Assembly (NCBI RefSeq): GCF_003397705.1
Contig: NZ_QJVB01000004.1
Location: 85,793 to 149,792, forward strand
Direction: 5' to 3'
DNA from: Gardnerella swidsinskii
GTDB lineage: Bacteria; Actinomycetota; Actinomycetes; Actinomycetales; Bifidobacteriaceae
DNA: 64,000 bases
How positions within the stretch are numbered: the first letter of the stretch is position 1; each line of letters starts with the position of its first letter. A program made the position numbers and the translations under genes. Below, one piece after another: positions 28,472-35,249 of this stretch. The notes under the pieces were generated by a model that did no database searches, had not been told where the DNA came from, and saw only the letters and a list, made by a program, of their open reading frames with translations.

Positions 28472-29554
28472 ATGGCAGAAGAGAAGAAAGAGATTGTGAT
28501 AATAGATGAAACTACGATTAAAAGTAAGATTCACTATATAAGAAATCAAAAAGTTATGCTTGATTCGGATTTAGCTGAAATTTATGGATACTCTACAAAA
28601 AGATTTAACGAACAGGTTAAAAGGAATATTGAAAAATTTGATGACGATTTTATGTTTCAATTAACCGGTGAAGAAGTATATGAACTTTCAAGGTACCGTT
28701 TTGGCACCTTGAACGATGGGCAAGTATATGAACGTTCAAGGTCGCATTTTGCGACCTTGAACAAAGCGCAAGGCAGAGGCAGTAACATTAAATACAAGCC
28801 ATATGTTTTCACAGAACAGGGCATCTATATGCTTATGACTGTATTAAGGGGAGAACTGGCAGTTAAACAGAGCAAGGCTTTAATACGAATGTTCAAGCAG
28901 ATGAAAGACTTCATTGTTGAAAATAGAGACTTTCTTAGTTCAAAAGAAATGACGCAACTGTTATTGCAAACAAGCCAAAATACAAATGATATAATGCAGC
29001 ATTCAAAAGAAATAGCAAATATAAACGATAAAATTAGCACTTTGGCAACAAAAGAAGATTTGAAAAAGGTAATGGATAATTTTATAGATAGTAACACCTA
29101 CAAGCATTTTCTTTTGCTGAATGGAGATAAGATAGAAGCAGATGTTGCCTATACAAAAATATATAAGTCAGCAAAGAAAAGCATTTATGTTATAGATAAC
29201 TATATAGGGCTTAAAACTTTGGAACTTTTAAGGGCTGCAAGAGATAACATACAAATCATAGTTTTTAGCGATAATGTAAGAAATAAAGATATGCTTACAA
29301 AAAATATTTTAGATGATTTTAGAAAAGATTATCCTAATATAGACCTGAATCTGAAGGTATCCGATAAAAAATACCACGATAAATATATTGCACTAGATTT
29401 TGGGACAGAAAATGAAGTCTTTTATCTTTGTGGAGCATCATCAAAGGATGCGGGAAATAAAATATCAAGTATTACTCAAATAGAAGAATCATCTAAGGAT
29501 ATGTATCATACAATGTTTGCTGGAATGTTAAACAATAAGAATTTGAAAATTTAA
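28472..29554 (+). CDS. ORF6N-domain DNA-binding protein with C-terminal PLD-like domain
   Basis: The start is ATG 28472, with GGGGG about five bases upstream; a longer in-frame start at 28430 lacks a good site. The 360-residue protein begins with an ORF6N domain (about residues 10-145, with HYIRNQKVMLDSDLAEIYGY, FDDDFMFQLT and PYVFTEQGIYML), a fold known from phage regulatory proteins. A coiled, polar linker follows. Near residues 302-309 it has YHDKYIALD, which fits the phospholipase D HxKxxxxD motif, followed by GASSKDAG. One motif suggests a dimer, as in small PLD nucleases. A 16-residue segment is tandemly duplicated near residues 69-100. The gene is AT-rich with many AGA and ATA codons, unlike rpoC, which suggests transfer. 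Confidence 0.82.
   Translation: MAEEKKEIVIIDETTIKSKIHYIRNQKVMLDSDLAEIYGYSTKRFNEQVKRNIEKFDDDFMFQLTGEEVYELSRYRFGTLNDGQVYERSRSHFATLNKAQGRGSNIKYKPYVFTEQGIYMLMTVLRGELAVKQSKALIRMFKQMKDFIVENRDFLSSKEMTQLLLQTSQNTNDIMQHSKEIANINDKISTLATKEDLKKVMDNFIDSNTYKHFLLLNGDKIEADVAYTKIYKSAKKSIYVIDNYIGLKTLELLRAARDNIQIIVFSDNVRNKDMLTKNILDDFRKDYPNIDLNLKVSDKKYHDKYIALDFGTENEVFYLCGASSKDAGNKISSITQIEESSKDMYHTMFAGMLNNKNLKI
28676..28771 (+). repeat. In-gene 48-bp tandem duplication carrying hairpins
   Basis: Units 28676-28723 and 28724-28771 both start GTATATGAAC. Each contains an inverted repeat: TTCAAGGT/ACCTTGAA at 28687-28713, and a perfect 12-bp GTTCAAGGTCGC/GCGACCTTGAAC at 28734-28762. The duplication keeps the reading frame. 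Confidence 0.9.
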
Positions 29555-29594
29555 TACACAAAGAGCAAAGTAGGAAGTTGTATGAACTTTAAAA

Positions 29595-29625
29595 GGCGGT
29601 AGAAGCGAAAATCTATCGTCTTTTT
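29595..29625 (+). terminator. Terminator after the ORF6N gene
   Basis: GGCGGTAG (29595-29602) pairs with CTATCGTC (29613-29620), with two G-T pairs, followed by TTTTT. It lies 40 bases after the stop. Confidence 0.75.
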
Positions 29626-29655
29626 AATTACTGCAAATTAGAGAGCGCGTGTTTT

Positions 29656-29700
29656 CTGCGTTAGTGTCTGATTTTGCTTGTTTTGGGACACTGGCGCAGT
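29656..29700 (+). repeat. Hairpin repeat, family 2
   Basis: CTGCGTTAGTGTCTGATTTT followed by GCTTGTTTTGGGACACTGGC and GCAGT. A decayed second copy (CTGCGTTAGGGTTGCTGG and on) follows at about 29708-29740. Confidence 0.8.
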
Positions 29701-29786
29701 ACTGTTTCTGCGTTAGGGTTGCTGGTTGCTTGTTTTGACAAGATGTATACAAGCGATTATGCTATATATAACATAAGCAGGGGGTT

Positions 29787-30143
29787 GTGGAATTGTTTGA
29801 TGTGATTTTTTACAGTGATAAGGATGGTGATAAGCCAGTACGCGAGTTTATTAAAAGTTTAGATGTCAAGTTGCGCGCGAAGGTGGTTTCTGATTTGCAT
29901 CGCTTGGAGATGTTGGGAAACGATGCGAGGGAGCCGCTTAGTAAGCATGTTGGCAACCATATTTTTGAGCTTCGCACTATTTTAGGTAGCAACATAGTGC
30001 GTATTTTATACTTTTTTGATGCGGATAAGATCATTGTTGCCACCAACGGATTCGTTAAAAAGCAGCAGAAAACTCCGCGTAGTGAAATATTGGTCGCTAT
30101 GCAGAGAAGGGCTGAATATTTTAATAGAAAGATGGGCTTGTGA
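29787..30143 (+). CDS. RelE/HigB-superfamily toxin (phage Gp49-like)
   Basis: The 118-residue product starts at GTG 29787 after AGGGGGT. It matches the Gp49-like HigB group. An N-terminal FYSDKDGDKPVREFIKSLD precedes the core FELRTILGSNIVRILYFFDA, and the C-terminal FVKKQQKTPRSEILVAMQRR supplies the basic residues that in this family bind mRNA in the ribosome. Members are ribosome-dependent mRNA endonucleases neutralised by an Xre-type antitoxin encoded downstream, as here. Toxin-first order is the rule for HigBA-type pairs. The TGA stop overlaps an in-frame ATG of the antitoxin frame (TGATG). Confidence 0.87.
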   Translation: MELFDVIFYSDKDGDKPVREFIKSLDVKLRAKVVSDLHRLEMLGNDAREPLSKHVGNHIFELRTILGSNIVRILYFFDADKIIVATNGFVKKQQKTPRSEILVAMQRRAEYFNRKMGL

Positions 30144-30373
30144 TGGAAAAGCAAGAGTTGCAGGGAACGTGCGTAGTGCAGGAAAAGCAAGAGTTGCAGG
30201 GAACGTGCGTAGTGCGAGGAACGCGAGTAATGCAGAGAAAGCAAGAGTTGCTGCGAACGTGCGCAGTGCAGGAAATGCACGTAGTGCGGGGAACACGAGT
30301 AATGCAGAGAAAGCAAGAGTTGCGGCGAATGCGCGCAGTGCAGGGAGCGCGTGCAGTGCAGGAAACGCGAATG
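30143..30373 (+). repeat. 18-bp tandem array of SD-plus-start-codon units
   Basis: About thirteen units of 18 bp run without interruption from the toxin stop to the antitoxin ATG 30371. Representative units are CAGGGAACGTGCGTAGTG, CAGGAAAAGCAAGAGTTG and CGAGGAACGCGAGTAATG. In every unit, bases 2-7 are mostly purine and Shine-Dalgarno-like, and bases 16-18 are ATG, GTG or TTG in the antitoxin frame. The last unit has lost three bases and ends in the probable antitoxin start. No unit introduces a stop in that frame. Confidence 0.92.
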
Positions 30374-30655
30374 AATGATTTGCATGAACTCACGGACGAG
30401 CTTATGAAGGATCCCGAGTTCAAGAAAGAGTATGATGCGCTTCAGCCGGAAAGAGACTTGACTATGTCGCTTGTGATGGCGAGAAAAAGGGCTGGTTTGA
30501 CTCAGGCTGAGCTGTCGGAGAAGACGGGTATAAGTCAGTCGGATATTAGCAGGTTGGAAAATGGTTCGAGGAATCCGACTATTGCGCTTTTGAATCGTAT
30601 TGCAAATGCTTTGAACGCGACTTGTAGGATTGAGTTTGTGCCGAATGCGCGTTGA
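30371..30655 (+). CDS. Xre/HigA-type antitoxin
   Basis: From ATG 30371 (AGGAAA five bases upstream) the product has 94 residues, the normal size for this family. An acidic N-terminal helix (MNDLHELTDELMKDPEFKKE) is followed by a helix-turn-helix with KRAGLTQAELSEKTGISQSD and ISRLENGSRNPTIALLNRIA. It should bind the upstream toxin and autoregulate the operon. The same frame is open upstream to ATG 30143 and would add 76 residues of six-residue repeats. Any NTG codon in the 18-bp array could in principle start a longer form. The short form is my preferred annotation. Confidence 0.87.
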   Translation: MNDLHELTDELMKDPEFKKEYDALQPERDLTMSLVMARKRAGLTQAELSEKTGISQSDISRLENGSRNPTIALLNRIANALNATCRIEFVPNAR

Positions 30656-30860
30656 CGTGTTTTAGCGCTGCGATTTAGCGCTCAACTTGCCTTGTACTTT
30701 CCAAACGAACTTGTTGGAAATTCCGACAGGTTGACTTTTCGTTAGGAATATAAAGAAAGCACAATCGTGTGCGCGCTTGCGTGGAAAGCCCAGCATAATT
30801 TCTAAAGCACAGCCACACTAGCCTGCCCTGCCTTCGTCTTTGTTGACGAAGGCAGACCTC

Positions 30861-30902
30861 GCTTGCGTTGAAAGCACACTGTGCTTTCAACTCTGAGCAA
30901 GC
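30861..30902. repeat. REP-like hairpin, family 1
   Basis: The outer stem is GCTTGC/GCAAGC and the inner stem GTTGAAAGCAC/GTGCTTTCAAC with loop ACT. It is followed by the reverse complement of the GCGCGAAAGCAACTCGGA flank, so this copy is inverted. Confidence 0.8.
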
Positions 30903-30962
30903 TCGGCGTTCCGAGTTGCTTTCGCGCGCTAAATCGCTGCGCTCAAGCAGGTCGTCGCGCGT

Positions 30963-30983
30963 GGAAAGCCCAGTGGGCTTTCC
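30963..30983. repeat. REP-like core hairpin, family 1 variant
   Basis: GGAAAGCCC pairs with GGGCTTTCC around AGT. It has the same plan as the other cores with a changed but still paired arm. Confidence 0.75.
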
Positions 30984-31160
30984 GCATTATGCAAGCGCTA
31001 CCGCATTGAGCTTGCTTGAAGCGCGCAATGCAGCTTCAAGCAAGGGCAATGCGACACGCCGATGGTTTGAGTTTTGAGAAAAAATAAAAAACGCAAAAAA
31101 CAAAAAGAGCTGGTTATTTGACACCCCTCAAACCCGTTGTTTTTCAACGATTTTTGTACC

Positions 31161-31170
31161 GGGGGGGGGG
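31161..31170. repeat. Homopolymeric 10-G tract upstream of the pilin gene
   Basis: Ten consecutive G follow GTACC, 317 bases before the pilin ATG. Tracts of this length are prone to slipped-strand change. No open frame runs through it, so any effect would be on transcription or the leader. Confidence 0.9.
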
Positions 31171-31200
31171 TAGATGCTCAGAAACATAAACATTTGACTG

Positions 31201-31209
31201 TGTTATACT
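31201..31209 (+). promoter_or_regulatory. Candidate extended -10 promoter for the pilin
   Basis: TGTTATACT is a good extended -10 element, but no convincing -35 is present 17 bases upstream (GAAACA). It begins 30 bases after the G tract and would give a leader of about 270 bases. Confidence 0.4.
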
Positions 31210-31363
31210 ACATCTCATTTTTCGTTTAAATATCGATTAATATTATATGTACTCACGGTTGAGCGTTATCGCGCAATTTGCGAAAAATAGCTAAATGATG
31301 AAAGTTTGCAGTTGTATTTCTGCGTTCGCATCTGTGTGTTTGCACTGATGCTGTCGTCAATGC

Positions 31364-31408
31364 AATTGTCAGTATGTCATAACGACACAATTGTTAATAT
31401 GTCATAAC
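31364..31408 (+). promoter_or_regulatory. Pair of 20-bp direct repeats upstream of the pilin
   Basis: AATTGT(C/T)A(G/A)TATGTCATAAC occurs at 31364-31383 and 31389-31408 with a period of 25 bases. The spacing and position suggest a regulator site; this is inference. Confidence 0.55.
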
Positions 31409-31487
31409 CTTTTGTTTAGCTTGTAACCTGCTGTTGAGCCTAAATAAAGATGTAAGACGATTAGTTTACTTATTGAAGAGAGGAAAT

Positions 31488-33281
31488 ATGCGTCTACAGA
31501 CTTCAAAGTTAAAACGCGCCGTGGCACTCGTAGCTGCCTCCTGCACGCTCGGTACCTGCTGCATCGCTGGATCCATCGCATGGGCGAATAGTGAACAGGG
31601 TAAAGATGGTGCAAATGTTGGAAACATCGATGATACTAAAAAAGACAATGGTACTTCTATAACCATTCACAAGTACCAAAGTCCTGCAACTGATACTAGA
31701 TCTGATGGATCTGATCAGAGTAATCTTGTTAAGGATAAGAAGCCAGTTAAGGGTGTTGAGTTCAAAGTTTGCAAGGTCACTCTTAAGGAAGGCAAAGATG
31801 CTGATGCCAAGAAGATTGATTTGTCTACAGCTGAAGGCTGGAAGAAAATCAAAGACATCCAGGAGCTTGACCCTTCTTCTGCTACGAAGAATGCAGCTTC
31901 ATTCCTCAAAGGTGATAATGCTAAATTCGTAACGGTCGATACTGATTGCAAAAAACAAACAACTGGTGAAGATGGTTCCACAAAGTTTGATAAGCTTGCC
32001 GAATCGCTTTACTACGTTGAAGAATCTGACACAAAGGGTGCTCAAATTAAGGATGCTCAGGGAGTGTGGAAGCCTGTAACTGTTACCGGTAAGGTTGATC
32101 CATTCTTCATCACAACGCCTTTGCCTCACAAGACTGCAAATACATGGGAATGGTTGTACGACGTCAATGTGTATCCAAAGAACGACACCAGTGACGACGT
32201 TGCTCGTAAGACGCCAAAGACTCCAACCAAGCTTTATACTGATGATGGAGACGCTATTATTCCATGGGATATTTCTATGCCTTTGACTCCTCCTTCTGAC
32301 AATAAAGCTTATAAGAAGATTGGATTCGTCGATTCTCTTCCTGAAGGTTTGACGTATGATAGCTTAGCTGAAGTTAAGCTTGTTAAGAAAGGGAAAGCGA
32401 CTGGTTCTACAGCAAGTGATGTATCTCTTACCGAAAATACTGACTACAAGGTTGAGACTGGTACCGATAAGAAAAAAGTAACGTTTAGTCTTTCTGACTC
32501 TAGGCTGAATACGCTCTCTGAAGATTTCAGTAGAAGTACTTATGTTCTGAAAGTTACTTTAAAGACGAAGGTCGCTAAGGATACCAAGAACGTTACCAAC
32601 TCGATTAACGGCTGGATTGATGACAGCAAGATTGGTGATGACGGTGATCCGGAGCATCCATGTGTTCCAACTAAGGAAGATCCGAAGAAGTGCGATAAGA
32701 ACCCTCACGGTACTTCGCATTTTGCTACCTTGAAGATCACCAAGGTTAATGATGCTGCTGATAAAGCTAAGGGCAAGAAGCCATTAAAGGGTGCAGAGTT
32801 CACTGTTTACCCAGTTAAAGAAGGTACAAAGTTTACCGATGTTTCAGGTAAAAATGTAACTAAGGAAACTATTGATGGAAAGCTTGATAAAGGTACAAAC
32901 GATGCCAACGCTATCAAGCTTAAAGCAACTGATGATAATGGTGTAACCACTGCAAACTTGTTCATTGGTACTAATGATGTTGCTTCCAAGATTTACTGCG
33001 TTGTTGAGACCAAGGCTCCTGCTGGCTTCAAACTGAATGAAACCCCAACTTGCTACGAGGTTAAAGTAGAAGCCAAAGAACAGGCAGCAGCAGGTCTTAA
33101 TAATAACAACGCTCACGAGATTGTCAACTCCCAGGCAACCGAACTCGACAAAATCCTTAGCAACTTGCCAATGACCGGTGCTCGCGGCTTGGTGATTTTG
33201 ACAGTTTGCGGCATTGTTGGCATCGCTGGCACGCTCTTCTACGTTGTGATGAAGCGTCGCAAGGAGCAGGAGCAAGAGTAA
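31488..33281 (+). CDS. Major pilin subunit, isopeptide type, LPXTG-anchored
   Basis: ATG 31488 follows AGAGGAAAT. The 597-residue protein has a signal peptide (residues 1 to about 33), a lysine-containing pilin motif VYPKN (Lys near 231) and several Cna-type beta domains. It has an E-box-like YCVVETKAPAGF (Glu near 507), the sorting signal LPMTG (about 560-564), a membrane segment and a basic tail. Sortase C joins the pilin-motif Lys to the Thr of the next subunit's LPMTG, building a covalent fibre. Cys pairs occur within domains, for example CVPTKEDPKKC. The sortase is encoded 519 bp downstream. A G tract and direct repeats lie upstream. Confidence 0.94.
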   Translation: MRLQTSKLKRAVALVAASCTLGTCCIAGSIAWANSEQGKDGANVGNIDDTKKDNGTSITIHKYQSPATDTRSDGSDQSNLVKDKKPVKGVEFKVCKVTLKEGKDADAKKIDLSTAEGWKKIKDIQELDPSSATKNAASFLKGDNAKFVTVDTDCKKQTTGEDGSTKFDKLAESLYYVEESDTKGAQIKDAQGVWKPVTVTGKVDPFFITTPLPHKTANTWEWLYDVNVYPKNDTSDDVARKTPKTPTKLYTDDGDAIIPWDISMPLTPPSDNKAYKKIGFVDSLPEGLTYDSLAEVKLVKKGKATGSTASDVSLTENTDYKVETGTDKKKVTFSLSDSRLNTLSEDFSRSTYVLKVTLKTKVAKDTKNVTNSINGWIDDSKIGDDGDPEHPCVPTKEDPKKCDKNPHGTSHFATLKITKVNDAADKAKGKKPLKGAEFTVYPVKEGTKFTDVSGKNVTKETIDGKLDKGTNDANAIKLKATDDNGVTTANLFIGTNDVASKIYCVVETKAPAGFKLNETPTCYEVKVEAKEQAAAGLNNNNAHEIVNSQATELDKILSNLPMTGARGLVILTVCGIVGIAGTLFYVVMKRRKEQEQE

Positions 33282-33800
33282 AACTCGCTCGTTGGCTGAG
33301 TGTTTTGAACGATTGTTCCAGCTGATTTGCTCTGCCGGTTGCGCAGTTTGGTTTCGAAACAAGCTGTGCAGCCGGTTTGAGCTGATTAGCTGCGCGGTCA
33401 GGTGTAGCGCAAACGCAAGAAATTCTCCGGCAAATGTTCCCAAACAACGCAAAAACGACAACAAACGCCGGAAATTCCTCAGCAAATGTTTCCGAAGCTT
33501 TGCATCAGTGCTCTGCTGAAGTTGCTTCTGTAGCTTTGCGCCAATGCTTTGCAAACGTCGATTATTTATTGATTAGCGAACTTTAGCATTAATGCTCTGC
33601 GGACGTTGAGTATTTATTGCTTAAAGAACACTAGCGTCATTGCTACTGCGCACATCACATCAAACACACTCACCATCAACCCATCCGCAGCTTAATTGCG
33701 CGACTCTAGTTGCACTTAGTAAACCACGCAGTTGCGTAACTTTTGCACGAGTCTATGAGTTTTGTGTTGGCATTTAGTATGTTGAGAGGCTGGAAAAATT
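33282..33800. other. Gap between pilin and sortase with decayed repeats
   Basis: No gene is supported. Two imperfect copies of a roughly 48-bp unit (about 33533-33580 and 33581-33628) contain (T/A)GC(G/A)...AATGCT(T/C)TGC and ATTTATTG. An earlier pair, GAAATTCTCCGGCAAATG and GAAATTCCTCAGCAAATG, lies about 60 bases apart. No clear terminator follows the pilin. Confidence 0.5.
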
Positions 33801-35138
33801 GTGTTCAGCAATAAAAGAGGACTGAGGAAGCTACGTTCTTTTAAGAACAAAGCAGACAGTAAAGCCTTTAACAGCCAAAGCGACGAAGGACGGGAGCTTG
33901 CGCAAACACAAATTTTCCAGCCTCATCAAGCCCAAAGAACAAGAACATCAGCCAAAACTCATAGACGATACCCAAGAATATCGAAAATAAACTCGTGCAA
34001 CAACGACAAAAACTGGCACTTCTCTAAATCCTGCATAGTCCCTGCTTTGCTGTTGCTTGCATCGTTTGCGTCGCTTATTTATCCGCACGCCGCCATGTGG
34101 CTAAGCCAATACCACATGTCGGAAGTTGCTGCTGAGTACGCGAAGCTTATAACTCATGCTGTTCCTGCTCCGCATGAGCAGCTCCGCCGCGCTCGTGAGT
34201 ATAACAGTCAGCTTTCGTCGGGTGCTATTTACGAAGCAAATACTAACATACCGACTTCTCACGGAGTTACTTCCGATGCGAGTCAGGATTATTGGGATCA
34301 GTTGAAAGTGAACGACGACGGGTTGATGGCTCGTTTGCGAATCAAAAAAATTGATCTTGATTTGCCTGTGTATCACGGCACAGAAGATGCCACTCTTCTG
34401 AAAGGTCTTGGTCATTTGCGTGGAACTTCGCTTCCGGTTGGCGGCAAGGGCGCGCGCTCTGTGATTACGGGGCATCGCGGTTTGGCAAGTGCGGAAATGT
34501 TCACAAGGCTGGACGAAGTTGGAAAAGGTGACACTTTTACAATTGAGGTTTTCGACGAGATTCTCACCTACAAGGTAGTTGACAAAATCGTTGTGAACCC
34601 TGATGAGACGAAGAAGATTGCAGCTGTTCCTGGCAAGGATTTGGTGACACTTATTACTTGCACGCCGCTCGGCATTAACACGCAGCGCATTTTGGTGACT
34701 GGTGAGCGAGTTGTGCCAACGCCTGCGGCGGATAAGGCACTTCGTGGCAAGAAGCCGGATGTTCCGCGATTTCCGTGGTGGGTTTTGGGCTGCTTTGGTA
34801 GTTTGTGCGTTGTGGGCGGCTACGTTTGGTGGGCTGGTCTGCCGGTTAAGAAGAAAAAGAAGGAAGACGAAGAAGATAGTGCGAAAGATAGCGCGAAAGA
34901 TAGTGCGAAGGATAGCGAGTCAAGTAGTGCTGCAAGTAGCGAAGAAGATAGAGAGTTAAGTAGCGCGAAAGATAGTACTGTACGCAGAGAAGATCTTGCG
35001 CGTGAGGAAGCTAAGGCGATTAAAAATCGTCCGAAAAAACGACCGAAAGTCAAAAAGTCTAGTTCACGCAAGAAATGCAAGCGGAGTGGTCACGGCGAAA
35101 AGACTTTCGACTGGCTTATAAGCATCCTTGGTTTATGA
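33801..35138 (+). CDS. Class C (pilin-polymerising) sortase with long tails
   Basis: The start is GTG 33801; no other usual start codon precedes the first membrane segment in frame. The 445-residue protein has a basic head of 75 residues, a membrane segment near 79-98, and the sortase core with His in VITGHRG (about 225), Cys in LVTLITCTPLG (about 287) and Arg in NTQRILVTGERV (about 296). A second membrane segment (about 325-348) is followed by a KDSA-repeat and Arg/Lys-rich tail of about 95 residues. Two membrane segments fit class C. Such enzymes link pilin subunits outside the membrane. The DNA for the N-terminal head resembles an intergenic repeat at 45.2 kb. Confidence 0.92.
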   Translation: MFSNKRGLRKLRSFKNKADSKAFNSQSDEGRELAQTQIFQPHQAQRTRTSAKTHRRYPRISKINSCNNDKNWHFSKSCIVPALLLLASFASLIYPHAAMWLSQYHMSEVAAEYAKLITHAVPAPHEQLRRAREYNSQLSSGAIYEANTNIPTSHGVTSDASQDYWDQLKVNDDGLMARLRIKKIDLDLPVYHGTEDATLLKGLGHLRGTSLPVGGKGARSVITGHRGLASAEMFTRLDEVGKGDTFTIEVFDEILTYKVVDKIVVNPDETKKIAAVPGKDLVTLITCTPLGINTQRILVTGERVVPTPAADKALRGKKPDVPRFPWWVLGCFGSLCVVGGYVWWAGLPVKKKKKEDEEDSAKDSAKDSAKDSESSSAASSEEDRELSSAKDSTVRREDLAREEAKAIKNRPKKRPKVKKSSSRKKCKRSGHGEKTFDWLISILGL

Positions 35139-35249
35139 GCGATTGCTTATAGGCAATAACAAAACTTAATAGAAAAACTTAATAACAAACTTGTGGTGCC
35201 GTGGGGGCGACGCAAAGCAGTTTAAAACAATGCAAAACAGGTGGAAACA

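Larger units (their letters stand above)
30656..31487. other. Long non-coding gap before the pilus locus
   Basis: No gene is supported here. The gap holds family 1 hairpins (30861-30902, 30963-30983), an A-rich stretch, a small CGTTG/CAACG hairpin with a T run (about 31135-31155), a 10-G tract (31161-31170), an extended -10 candidate (31201-31209) and two 20-bp direct repeats (31364-31408). Confidence 0.7.

Noticed and set aside
30143..30373. CRISPR array
   Set aside because: Units follow each other directly with no spacers and vary among themselves; there are no cas genes.
29810..30385. 191-codon Leu/His-rich minus-strand frame across the toxin and the 18-bp array
   Set aside because: A stop-free 18-bp repeat keeps several frames open; the product is a pure repeat artefact and lacks a start site.
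31118..31146. TTGACA at 31118 as a pilin promoter -35
   Set aside because: No -10-like sequence lies 16-18 bases downstream.
31135..31155. CGTTG/CAACG hairpin with T run as a terminator
   Set aside because: The stem is only five bases and no gene ends within 450 bases upstream; left as a minor element.
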